Shown here in pieces: positions 7,540 to 15,950 of a stretch of 64,000 nucleotides of DNA (position 1 is the first letter of the stretch; each line of letters starts with the position of its first letter). Made by a program: the position numbers and the translations under genes. The notes under the pieces were generated by a model that was given only the letters and a program-made list of their open reading frames with translations, made no database searches and was not told where the DNA came from. Source of the DNA: Promethearchaeota archaeon (GTDB taxonomy: Archaea > Asgardarchaeota > Lokiarchaeia > Sigyniarchaeales > SOKP01); contig JAEOTR010000019.1 of the NCBI GenBank assembly GCA_016839705.1, positions 1-64,000 of the forward strand. The letters are read 5' to 3'.

Positions 7540-8214
7540 TTAATCAATTCTTATACTTGTGTGCTTTTCATCAAGCTTTTTCAAGCGAACTTCGAGAATT
7601 CCGTTCACATACCTGGCTTTAGCCACATCTGAATTTATTGCACTTGAAAAATCAACTTCTTTATAATATGCCATGTTAGCATTCTCTTTTGTAGAGATCG
7701 TAAGACTATGGCTGGTTGCTTTTAGTTCGATATCATCCCGATCAACACCAGGCATTTCAGCAATTACTATTATATGATCTTTTTCTTCATTAACTTCGAT
7801 TAAGGGTTCTCTCTTTGATTTAACCTCAGGTTTTCCGGAGTATGGCTTAGCCTTAACATTACCAAATGAATCAATAGTGGGTCTACCATCTTTCCCAATG
7901 TTGATATTGAAACCATAAGTTATTGGAAAAAATCCAAACTTAGATTTATTTTTTGTGAACTCCTTCATAAGATCTTCGGGGGATAAGTTTTTTAATTCAG
8001 GAGGTAAATTATTTATCATTTTATCAAAGATTTCGTTAAAAAGTTTCTTGAAATCCTTAGATTTGAATAATTTAGTAGGATCGATGAAAAATTTATTTGG
8101 ATCTGAAAAGAATTTACTGGGATCTCCAAACTGTTTAAAAAAGTCAAAAGGACTTTCCTCTTCATCTTCATCGTCTTCATCATCTTCATCATCATATCTG
8201 TCTCTTTTAGGCAT
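7540..8214 (-). CDS. Hsp20/alpha-crystallin small heat shock protein
   Basis: 224 residues. The last 95 form an alpha-crystallin domain: PLIEVNEEKDHIIVIAEMPGV (strands 2-3), LTISTKE, and ending YVNGILEVRLKK, the usual N-G-[IV]-L-x-[IV] strand. A short C-terminal tail ends in SIRID, an I-x-I-like anchor. The N-terminus has about 20 Asp/Glu, then FFKQFGDPSKFFSDPNKFFIDP, a Phe-rich repeat of SDPxKFF type. This should be the disordered substrate-binding and oligomerising arm. It acts as an ATP-independent holdase in the cytoplasm. It diverges from the ATPase gene that follows. Confidence 0.85.
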   Translation of the reverse strand: MPKRDRYDDEDDEDDEDEEESPFDFFKQFGDPSKFFSDPNKFFIDPTKLFKSKDFKKLFNEIFDKMINNLPPELKNLSPEDLMKEFTKNKSKFGFFPITYGFNINIGKDGRPTIDSFGNVKAKPYSGKPEVKSKREPLIEVNEEKDHIIVIAEMPGVDRDDIELKATSHSLTISTKENANMAYYKEVDFSSAINSDVAKARYVNGILEVRLKKLDEKHTSIRID

Positions 8215-8400
8215 ACTAGATCATCTCTTTAATGTAATTGATTGGACTTCTAAATATCAATTAAATTTAATAAGCAAAATTTTTAATTAAGTATTATAGT
8301 AAAGCTAAAAACTAAATTGGTTATATTGTAGATATAATTGTCTAACCTAATAAATATAATCCCAATAAAAATTTAGTTAACTAAAATTAAAAATTGTAGA

Positions 8401-8404
8401 GGAG
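8401..8404 (+). promoter_or_regulatory. Shine-Dalgarno GGAG before a possible ATT start
   Basis: GGAG lies six bases before ATT 8411 and 39 bases before the first ATG (8444). The distance suits initiation at ATT 8411 and is too long for ATG 8444. Confidence 0.4.
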
Positions 8405-8410
8405 ATAAAA

Positions 8411-10231
8411 ATTTATTCTGAACTCTCAGATGACGATAAAGCTATGTATTTAGATGTTTTGCGAGAAGCTCCAATCTTACCTTTCTCGAATTTTGTATCA
8501 AGAGGTGATATTCCTGATAAAATCGATATCGCTAGACCAAGAAGCTATATTGATCGAGAGGTTTATCGCTTGGTTCGTCAAACTGCTAGAGATAAATCAT
8601 CGCGATTAATTCCAATTCTGGGATCAGCGGGAACTGGGAAAACTCATGCATACCACTCTTTTAAAGATAAGGAAAGAGAGAATGAGAAAAAATTAGAGCA
8701 AGCTAAAGATGATCAGGAGATCGAAATCGGAAAATTAGAAGATTTTAATTGGTCAATTATATATATCCCCAGCCCTCCAGCAAGTATACGGGTATTACTT
8801 CATGTTTATACATGTATAATTGAAGAAATGGGTGCAGAATTACTTGATATTGTTTCGGAGAAATTAGTGAAAAAATGGGGAGGAGATAAGAAGGGATTAT
8901 TCCAAAAACCTAAGCTTGATGAAGTAATTCAAAGAGGAATCAGAGAATTTCCGGGAGTTTTTGCAGATTGTGTGAAAGCATTAGTAACTTATCAACTTGA
9001 CAAAAATATGAAGGCGTTAGCAGAAAGATGGCTTCTCGGTGAAGATTTAGATGATGAAGAACTAAATGAATTGGGTATAAATTCAGTTGTAGAGGATGAT
9101 GACGTATGTCTTGCGCTAATTAAAATCATTACTGAGAATTTAGATACAGTTCTTATCTTATACTTTGACGAATTAGAAAGCCCATATAGAATGTTAGGTG
9201 AAGCTGCCGAGCGTAAATTTCTGGAGATTTTAAAGCGCCTTTATAATGAAGTCAAGGGATTAGTCATCACCATTGCGGTTTTAAAAGAAATTTGGCCTAG
9301 AATTATTGAGATAGCTGATGCACCTCTACGTTCTCGAATGGAGCCTGAACAAGAATTAAAGCCGTTTAGTCTTAACGATCTTAAAATCTACTTTTCGAAA
9401 TCAATGGAAACCTTTTGGGAAGATAACAATTTAAATCCTCCATTATATCCATTATTTCCGTTGAATGAAAAATTAATTGAGATGATTTTTGAAAAAACTC
9501 AAGGGAATCCCAGGAACTCCATTAAGTTGTGTCGAAGATTTATTGATAAAATAGTTATGGAAGAAATGACTGTTGATGAACTTTTAGAAGTTGGAGCGGA
9601 TATTGTGGCGACAGCTAAACCGCAATCTCAAGTTGAGGAGGAAGTGATTGATTTTTCAAAACCCAGAGAGGTTATTAAAAAAACAATCGAAGACATTTTA
9701 GCAGAAGAAGAATATTCTATAGATGTAAATCCCCAATCTGTTGCTGGTGCTACATTGAAATGTATCAATATGATAGGTGAGGAAAAAGGTAAACAATATC
9801 AAACTCAGATGGAATTTAAGTTTATGCTTGGTAAAAGATCTCAAACTTTAGCTGCGTTAATCAAAGCAGAAGGTAAAAAATGGGGTTTAGAGATTCCATC
9901 TATTAAAACTTTCGATAGAAGTGCAGGAGTCGCAGGGTATTATGCTGCTAAACGCCTGAAAGATGCAATTGATCAAAAAGCGATTGATGAAGCTTTATTA
10001 ATCGTACCTACAGGCAGTAGTGGAGCAAAATTTGAAAGTATTTTGCAAAATAATGCAAATATTCATAAAATTGAATTGGATAATGAAGTAGGAGAAGAAT
10101 TAATCAAGAACGCATTGAGTTATCCAACAAAAAAAGGGTGGGAAATAGCAACAGTCATTTTTGGGGCTATTGGAGAATACAAACCACCTGTGATTGAAGA
10201 GACTCCCCCTGATGAGGATCTAGGAGAATAA
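8411..10231 (+). CDS. P-loop ATPase with large C-terminal domain
   Basis: Counting from ATG 8444, 595 residues. Walker A is GSAGTGKTH (60-68) and Walker B is LILYFDE (237-243). After the ATPase core come AAA/STAND-like elements (EPEQELKPFSLNDL, then KTQGNPRNSIKLCRRF resembling a sensor-2/lid region). The C-terminal 190 residues form a separate alpha/beta domain with LLIVPTGSSGAKF. The frame stays open upstream, and eleven protein-like codons (IYSELSDDDKA) precede ATG 8444, beginning at ATT 8411 after GGAG. The upstream stop is TAA 8378. The nearest families are Orc/Cdc6-like or STAND ATPases, but the specific function is unknown. It converges on the longin-like gene with one base between them. 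Confidence 0.65.
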   Translation: MYSELSDDDKAMYLDVLREAPILPFSNFVSRGDIPDKIDIARPRSYIDREVYRLVRQTARDKSSRLIPILGSAGTGKTHAYHSFKDKERENEKKLEQAKDDQEIEIGKLEDFNWSIIYIPSPPASIRVLLHVYTCIIEEMGAELLDIVSEKLVKKWGGDKKGLFQKPKLDEVIQRGIREFPGVFADCVKALVTYQLDKNMKALAERWLLGEDLDDEELNELGINSVVEDDDVCLALIKIITENLDTVLILYFDELESPYRMLGEAAERKFLEILKRLYNEVKGLVITIAVLKEIWPRIIEIADAPLRSRMEPEQELKPFSLNDLKIYFSKSMETFWEDNNLNPPLYPLFPLNEKLIEMIFEKTQGNPRNSIKLCRRFIDKIVMEEMTVDELLEVGADIVATAKPQSQVEEEVIDFSKPREVIKKTIEDILAEEEYSIDVNPQSVAGATLKCINMIGEEKGKQYQTQMEFKFMLGKRSQTLAALIKAEGKKWGLEIPSIKTFDRSAGVAGYYAAKRLKDAIDQKAIDEALLIVPTGSSGAKFESILQNNANIHKIELDNEVGEELIKNALSYPTKKGWEIATVIFGAIGEYKPPVIEETPPDEDLGE

Positions 10232-10232
10232 C

Positions 10233-11156
10233 TTATATATTATTTAAATTTTCTTTTATCTTATTATTTAAATCCTCTAAGTCTTTTGCAAGGCGGGTTG
10301 CTCTTTGGGAATTATTTTTAAAATTCATTAACTCACTAGTTAATTCGTCCTCTTCCAAACTGTTTGAAATTTCGATTAATCTGTCAAGAGGATCACTTAA
10401 TAAATCATATAAATATAATTTATTTCCCTCTAGTTCACTTGCTATTTTTTCAATTTCTTTATTTAGATTAACACGCTCTTTTAGGAAATCAGGGAAATTT
10501 CCAACATGTTCACCTTTATTCTGTAGAAAAGAACGAATTTCTTCTTCTTGTATGAGCACTGCTAATTCTGAAGCATTCAGAAAACTTTTTTTAGCTTTCT
10601 TATATTCTTTGTTTTTTAAAAATTCTTCAGCGATTTTTACCTCATCAGCGATTTTTTCTGGGATTTCTTCACCTAGATCAATCAGTTCTCTTGCTTCTTG
10701 GAGTTGGTTGTCATCGAGCATCTTCTTAGTTCTTTCATTCAATATTTCCTTAATAATTTTTGGTTCTTGCAATTTTTGAACTAAGCTTAATATCGAATTT
10801 AGGCTAGTTTTGAGGATTTCGGTCATCTTTTGCTTATCGTTTGAAAAACCTTGAATAACTTTGGTTTCAATATTGTCAAAAATACTCTTTAAAGAGATAA
10901 GATCTTCTCCTTCCTGTAAGATGAAACTTAGGTAGAGATTATCTTTATTGATTGATTGCGCATCAACTTTATTTGAATAAAAACGATTCTCATCTTTTCG
11001 AATAGTTACATCAGAATATCCTTTTTTTGCATGCTTTTCAGAAAATTCTTTCAATACCATGGTCGGTATCTTATCATCTTGTTTTAGATAATAATCAGCT
11101 AAAATATTTGGTCCAAATGACTGATCAATTTCATATAAGATTATTGCTCGGGGCAT
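10233..11156 (-). CDS. Longin-like domain protein with helical C-terminus
   Basis: 307 residues. The first 105 have the strand-helix order of longin or roadblock-type folds: MPRAIILYEIDQSFGPNILA, DVTIRKDENRFYS, then LYLSFILQEGED. The opening shares the pattern of the protein at 13161 (ALILSRFDPLYGP), that is, strand, D-x-x-[FY]-GP. The rest is Glu/Lys-rich helices, with EEFLKNKEYKKAKKSFLNASELA resembling a TPR hairpin, and ends in a coiled coil. In Asgard archaea longin domains partner small GTPases, and two GTPase genes lie 4-6 kb away. Cytoplasmic; regulation of a GTPase is inferred from the context. Confidence 0.55.
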   Translation of the reverse strand: MPRAIILYEIDQSFGPNILADYYLKQDDKIPTMVLKEFSEKHAKKGYSDVTIRKDENRFYSNKVDAQSINKDNLYLSFILQEGEDLISLKSIFDNIETKVIQGFSNDKQKMTEILKTSLNSILSLVQKLQEPKIIKEILNERTKKMLDDNQLQEARELIDLGEEIPEKIADEVKIAEEFLKNKEYKKAKKSFLNASELAVLIQEEEIRSFLQNKGEHVGNFPDFLKERVNLNKEIEKIASELEGNKLYLYDLLSDPLDRLIEISNSLEEDELTSELMNFKNNSQRATRLAKDLEDLNNKIKENLNNI

Positions 11157-11291
11157 TTCATTTAATCTCTGTGTATGTATTTCTAGTACTTTATTTAATA
11201 TTATAGAATTAATAAGCTTTTGATTTAAATTTTTATTTGATCATGTAATATCTTAAAAATATTAACAAAACTAAATTTTTACTCATTGAAA

Positions 11292-12209
11292 ATGGCAATA
11301 ATTGAAGATACATTCTGCGAGGCATTTGAGGGGCTTTGTGTTCAATTGATGATAACTGCTCAAGATGCTGAATTTTTAAATAGGGCTGCAAACGCGTTTA
11401 CCGCACTTCCTTCAACAGTTTTTGGAGATGCAGAGGGTGGAATTGTAAGATGGCTTAGTGAAAGTGAAAGCATTGATGGTAGATTAGGAGCAATTGTTCA
11501 GTTATGGGTGACTGGCACCGGTAAAAAAGCGACTGCGAAATTCTACGACCAACTAGGAAGAAGAATGAGACAGGGGATTCTTGTGGTTCCTACAACTGCT
11601 GTGTTCGATTACTACCCTATGACAAGTGAAAATAAATTCCAAATGATGGATAATGTAGGACATTGCGGGGATGGATATGAATGGATTGTCGAAAAATATA
11701 ATCGCAATCTCATTTCGGTCCCAATTATGATGGGGTATGATTTTTTAATTGAAGAAAAACTTTCTTATGCTCCAGGTGTAATGGGAGGGAATTTATGGCT
11801 ATATTGTGAATCTATTGATGTAGGAATTAAAGTAGGGAGAGAAGCAGTAAAGATTTTTGCTGAAATTGATGATGTTTGTACAACATTTGATGTTTGTTCA
11901 GCAGGTTCGAAACCTGAAACTAACTTCCCCGAAATTGGACCATCAACAAATCATCCTTATTGCCCTACATTGAAAAATAAGTTACCGCCAGAAGGATTCA
12001 AAGTTCCTGAGGGTGTCAAATCTATCCCAGAAATCATTTTTAATGGTCTTGATATCAACATAGTTGAAAGATCGATGCAAAAAGTAATTGAGGGGATTAT
12101 TGATATGGAGGGTCTTATGAAAGTCTCTGCAGGTAATTATGGAGGAAAGTTAGGAAAATTTAAAATATATTTAAGAAGATTAGGATTAAAAGAAGACTAT
12201 TTTAGTTAA
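11292..12209 (+). CDS. ftr: Formylmethanofuran:tetrahydromethanopterin formyltransferase
   Basis: About 305 residues, the normal length for Ftr (EC 2.3.1.101). It transfers the formyl group between methanofuran and tetrahydromethanopterin in the archaeal C1 pathway. Recognisable segments are IIEDTFCEAFEGLCVQLMIT at the N-terminus, the central GGNLWLYCES region and the C-terminal MKVSAGNYGGKLGKFKIYL, close to the family's conserved end. ATG 11292 is preferred over TTG 11286 because it gives the standard N-terminus. No other C1-pathway gene is adjacent. In Lokiarchaeia this step belongs to the tetrahydromethanopterin Wood-Ljungdahl branch. Cytoplasmic. Confidence 0.93.
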   Translation: MAIIEDTFCEAFEGLCVQLMITAQDAEFLNRAANAFTALPSTVFGDAEGGIVRWLSESESIDGRLGAIVQLWVTGTGKKATAKFYDQLGRRMRQGILVVPTTAVFDYYPMTSENKFQMMDNVGHCGDGYEWIVEKYNRNLISVPIMMGYDFLIEEKLSYAPGVMGGNLWLYCESIDVGIKVGREAVKIFAEIDDVCTTFDVCSAGSKPETNFPEIGPSTNHPYCPTLKNKLPPEGFKVPEGVKSIPEIIFNGLDINIVERSMQKVIEGIIDMEGLMKVSAGNYGGKLGKFKIYLRRLGLKEDYFS

Positions 12210-12240
12210 AAAGTCTTTTTAAGATTTGTGAAGGAGTTTT

Positions 12241-12897
12241 TTAAAGCTCATCTTTTTTTGAAAATGAAATCTTTGATACACGGCTAATCGCGGGATATTT
12301 TTCTTCAAAGACTCTTGCTATATCCTCAAGAGGTAAATCCGCATGTACGCCCCTATCCGTTAGATACTCCCCAAATTGATTCCCATCATTATCATATTTA
12401 GGAAAAACTGCATCACGTTCACCGTCAAATTCACACATTGGGAGGAATTTCCCTTTTATCGCTGTAGGGGTATCAAATGATGGTGTGAGTTTTATCCATT
12501 TACTATTTAAGTAAAATTCGCTATACCCATGGTAGTACATGACGTTATGTCCCATCATATCAATTATCCGTTGTGAAATCTTATGGTTAATTAGGTCAAC
12601 TAGATGAATACGCGCAGGAATACCTACAGCTCGAGCGAAACTGGATAACAGAATAGATTTGGAAACACAGAATCCATCACCTCTTTGAAGGGTTACACTA
12701 GCTTTAAAATTTTCTTTAATTTGAGGTATGTATGTTAGCATATTATATCTAATTTCATCTCGAACCCAATAAAATAAAGCTATAGCCTTTTCTTTATCAG
12801 TCTCACAATTTTTTGTGATTTCTAATGCTTTTTGGTTTACAGAGGTTTTATCGAAATCAAAGAATTCTGTGGATTGTAAATATTCTTCCATAACCAT
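12241..12897 (-). CDS. Transglutaminase-like cysteine hydrolase
   Basis: 218 residues. The catalytic triad of the transglutaminase-like (papain-fold) superfamily is visible: C77 in GDGFCVSKS, H123 in YYHGYSEFYL and D142 in LTPSFD. The preceding ALFYWVRDEIRYN segment is the usual helix before the Cys. There is no signal peptide, so it is probably cytoplasmic. Archaeal members may act as proteases or amidases; the substrate is unknown. It is convergent with ftr, with a 31-base gap. Start ATG 12897; MVM gives a second possible start at 12891. Confidence 0.8.
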   Translation of the reverse strand: MVMEEYLQSTEFFDFDKTSVNQKALEITKNCETDKEKAIALFYWVRDEIRYNMLTYIPQIKENFKASVTLQRGDGFCVSKSILLSSFARAVGIPARIHLVDLINHKISQRIIDMMGHNVMYYHGYSEFYLNSKWIKLTPSFDTPTAIKGKFLPMCEFDGERDAVFPKYDNDGNQFGEYLTDRGVHADLPLEDIARVFEEKYPAISRVSKISFSKKDEL

Positions 12898-13160
12898 AAT
12901 TAGGTAAGATTTGGATCATTTTATAAGATTTGTATAAATGAAACTAGTTCAATCTTAATTTTAAATTTCGCATTAAAGGTTATGAAAAGGTTAAAATTTC
13001 TTTTTATTCTATTAATCGGATTATCTATTGAAACATGGAAATAAATTCAGAGAAAACTGTTAAAGTAATTTAATTTAAAAATAATCAGTTAAACAAAAAT
13101 TTAAATAATTCTGTTTTTACTTAAAACTCGAAGGTATATACTATAAACTCGTGAAAGTCC

Positions 13161-14822
13161 TTGGAAGCAGCATTAATCCTTAGTCGTTTTGACCCGCTGT
13201 ACGGTCCAACAATGGTTTTAAAAGCACCTAAGTCATTAGAAGGTGAAATTCTGAGTAAAATTCCGTCCCTTATGGATATTCCTACTCAAGGAATATATAT
13301 GCATATTTTTGGAGAATATAAAACTGCAAATTTGTTTTTCAAACTTATGAGTCCTTTTGCTAGAGGTGGATATGAGAGCTTTTTACTTTCTTTAGTAACC
13401 GAATCAAGTATAAATCTAACTTTAATGCTTGCAAATGAGCTTCTCGCGGGATTTGCTCAATATATCATTAAACTTGATGATGCCTATAAAGCATTCGATC
13501 ATGAACCAAAAGAGTTTAAAGCTGATCCTGATAAATTACAGGAAATTAAAAGCTTCTTTTATTCCTATTTTGAATCTATTAAACCAGCAATTAAGACATT
13601 AGCTATGGCTGAGCATCGTTATCAAGCACTTTTTAAAGCTGCAAGGGATGCAATATTTATAATAAATCGAGATACCGGAATAATTATTGATGCAAATATA
13701 CAAGCCGAAAAGCTTGTGGAAAAAACAAGAGATGAAATTGTCGGTCTTGAAGCTTTGAAACTTGAATTGTTTGATGAGGGATTAGTTGATCCAAATATGG
13801 TAAAGCATTTAATTGATCAACCACCCCCAATTATTTCAAGAATAAAAGAATCAAAAGGAACTCATTTGTATCTAGAAGTAACTGTGAACGAAATCCAGTT
13901 AGCGGATCAATATTTTACTCAATACATGTTTCATGATATAACTGACATTCATGTAGTCGAAGATAAACTTAAAGAACAAGTTAAAAAAATTGATATTTTA
14001 AATAAAATCATAAGCGTGGCTAATCAGGCTAACAATTTAAATGAATTATTGAAGAAGATTCGCGATAGCTTTATTAACTTATTTGAACTTAAAGCTTGTG
14101 CTATATTTTTAATTGATAAAGCTCAACATATAGCAAAAATAAAGAAACATAAAGGTTTCCCTTCATATTTTATCCTAGAAAATAGTGAATTAGATGTGAA
14201 TAAAAATCCTTACGATATCGTATTCACAAAGGGAGTAGCACTCATCAATGACAATTTCCCTGAATTTATAAGAGAATTTTTCCCAGAAATAGAAACATCT
14301 TCTACTGCAGTTATCCCGCTATTTTCGAAATTTGAAATAATAGGCTCTATTAATATGATTTTTCGAGATATGAAATCACTTTTACCGGAAGAGATGGAAC
14401 TTATCATTACGATAGGGTTAGAATTAGGGACAGCTATCGAAAGAATGCAAAATAAAGAAGAACTACGACAAAGTGAAATAAAAAGTAACATTTTATTCGA
14501 GCACATCCCATTCTCGATTTTCAAAATTTCAAAGCAGGGAATATTATTAGAGATCAAATTAAATAAAAAAATTAAGGCAATTATAGGACAAATGTTTACA
14601 TCGAATAATTTTATAGGTGAACATATAAATAAGTTTCTACCACCAGAAACAGCAGAAGTAGCTCAAGAAAAGATAGAACAGGCTCTTGAAGACAATGAAT
14701 CTAAAGAAATGAAAATCAATTTATCAATAAATAACAACCAAATAATTTTTCAATCAAACATAGTTCCATTAGGAGATAAAGAAGTTCTAGTATTTTTGCA
14801 GAATTTAACGAGAACTTGGTAA
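13161..14822 (+). CDS. Longin-like domain fused to PAS-GAF-PAS
   Basis: 553 residues from TTG 13161. Residues 1-125 form a longin-like domain (EAALILSRFDPLYGPTMVLK, then helices). About 150-265 is a PAS domain (FKAARDAIFIINRDTGIIIDAN, NIQAEKLVEKTRDEIVGLEA). About 275-425 is a GAF domain (KACAIFLIDKA, TAVIPLFSKFEIIGSINMIF). About 430-550 is a second, diverged PAS domain. There is no histidine kinase, GGDEF or output domain, so the protein probably senses a signal and passes it on by contact, perhaps to the GTPases transcribed from the other strand beside it. A TATA-like tatatactat lies about 20 bases upstream. The longin part is a structural guess from sequence pattern. Confidence 0.7.
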   Translation: MEAALILSRFDPLYGPTMVLKAPKSLEGEILSKIPSLMDIPTQGIYMHIFGEYKTANLFFKLMSPFARGGYESFLLSLVTESSINLTLMLANELLAGFAQYIIKLDDAYKAFDHEPKEFKADPDKLQEIKSFFYSYFESIKPAIKTLAMAEHRYQALFKAARDAIFIINRDTGIIIDANIQAEKLVEKTRDEIVGLEALKLELFDEGLVDPNMVKHLIDQPPPIISRIKESKGTHLYLEVTVNEIQLADQYFTQYMFHDITDIHVVEDKLKEQVKKIDILNKIISVANQANNLNELLKKIRDSFINLFELKACAIFLIDKAQHIAKIKKHKGFPSYFILENSELDVNKNPYDIVFTKGVALINDNFPEFIREFFPEIETSSTAVIPLFSKFEIIGSINMIFRDMKSLLPEEMELIITIGLELGTAIERMQNKEELRQSEIKSNILFEHIPFSIFKISKQGILLEIKLNKKIKAIIGQMFTSNNFIGEHINKFLPPETAEVAQEKIEQALEDNESKEMKINLSINNNQIIFQSNIVPLGDKEVLVFLQNLTRTW

Positions 14823-14854
14823 GATTCTTCTCAATTTATTTTAGTTAAATGAAG

Positions 14855-15913
14855 TTAATTTCGTTGAATACTAAGAGATTTTAACATCCTGCTGATTTTC
14901 ACGCTTTTATTTTGAAAATCAAGAGCAAGAGAATCATCTCCTAATTCAAGGCATAAATTGCTGATATTTTCAAAAAGTGAAACTGCTGCTTCAAATTCTC
15001 CTCCTTCTAAAGCTTTTTGCGCTTCATCCATCAAATTTTCTCTCTCAAGTAAAGGTTTTAATAATGGTGAGACTTTTGTATCCATATCTAATAGATCTGC
15101 TATTATACGGATCATTTTTGGACGATTATTGGGATCTATTGCTATGAATCCATAGGTTTTATTACTCATTAATCTTTCAATGTCCTCAATTTTCATTGCG
15201 TTAGGTAAATCTTGCTTATTGGCAATTACAGCGAAGCGAGCATAAGGTACTGCTTTATTTACTAATTCAACAAAAAATCGACTTTTTTCGAGGTTCTCCA
15301 ATGTTGAATCAGTCATTAGGAGAACTGCGTCACTTCCCCGAATGAATTTTTCCCATAGAAAATCGAATTGATCCTGCCCTGCAAAATCCCAAAGAAAGAA
15401 GCTTAATTTGCCAATTTTAATGGTGGCGACCTCACCTGTTATTGTAGGAATATGTTGCATAGGGATTTCTTCTGATTTTATTAATCTTGTGGTAGTAGTT
15501 TTCCCCACCCCAGAAAATCCCACTATAGAGATTTTAGGTTTTAGATTCCTATGAATCGTATCTACAATTGGATCCAAAACCTCACCTATTATCTCAAATC
15601 CATCTTTTGTAAATTCTTCTCCGTAAAATTCAATAAATTCTTTTTTGAATTTTTTCAGTTGGGGTTCTACGTCTTTAAACTCATCACCCAAACCTGTTAC
15701 GAAAAGTAACACTAAATTAGATCTCTCATCAGTTATGTATGAGAGTTTGTATTCAAAAAACTCATATGTTCCCGTTTCGGGTCCAAATTTAGAAAGAGCT
15801 ACTTTCTTAACCTTTTGATATACATTTGAAAAAATAGAAACATCTAAACCCTTAGCAAAACTTCTCTGATAAGCCAATTTGTCATTTAAAACTATAAAGA
15901 CTTGTCGCAACAT
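14855..15913 (-). CDS. Longin domain fused to Arf/Rab-like small GTPase and TPR tail
   Basis: 352 residues. Residues 1-120 are longin-like (MLRQVFIVLNDKLAYQRSFA, LSYITDERSNLVLLFVTGLG, a long helix). Residues 127-285 are a small GTPase with all motifs: G1 GFSGVGKTT (132-140), switch I IPTITGE (155-161), G3 DFAGQ (176-180), G4 NKQD (232-235). Switch I and G3 resemble the Arf/Rab group. The last 60 residues (LMDEAQKALEGGEFEAAVSLFENI) look like a TPR hairpin pair. It has no lipidation motif. It is 37 bases downstream of the Rag-type GTPase gene on the same strand and probably in one operon. A membrane-traffic or signalling role is inferred from eukaryotic relatives. Confidence 0.8.
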   Translation of the reverse strand: MLRQVFIVLNDKLAYQRSFAKGLDVSIFSNVYQKVKKVALSKFGPETGTYEFFEYKLSYITDERSNLVLLFVTGLGDEFKDVEPQLKKFKKEFIEFYGEEFTKDGFEIIGEVLDPIVDTIHRNLKPKISIVGFSGVGKTTTTRLIKSEEIPMQHIPTITGEVATIKIGKLSFFLWDFAGQDQFDFLWEKFIRGSDAVLLMTDSTLENLEKSRFFVELVNKAVPYARFAVIANKQDLPNAMKIEDIERLMSNKTYGFIAIDPNNRPKMIRIIADLLDMDTKVSPLLKPLLERENLMDEAQKALEGGEFEAAVSLFENISNLCLELGDDSLALDFQNKSVKISRMLKSLSIQRN

Positions 15914-15950
15914 GTTTAGAATTTTATATTATTATTATCTTCGTATAAAA

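Noticed and set aside
7955..8290. Plus-strand serine-rich frame
   Set aside because: It is the complement of the Asp/Glu run at the N-terminus of the Hsp20 gene.
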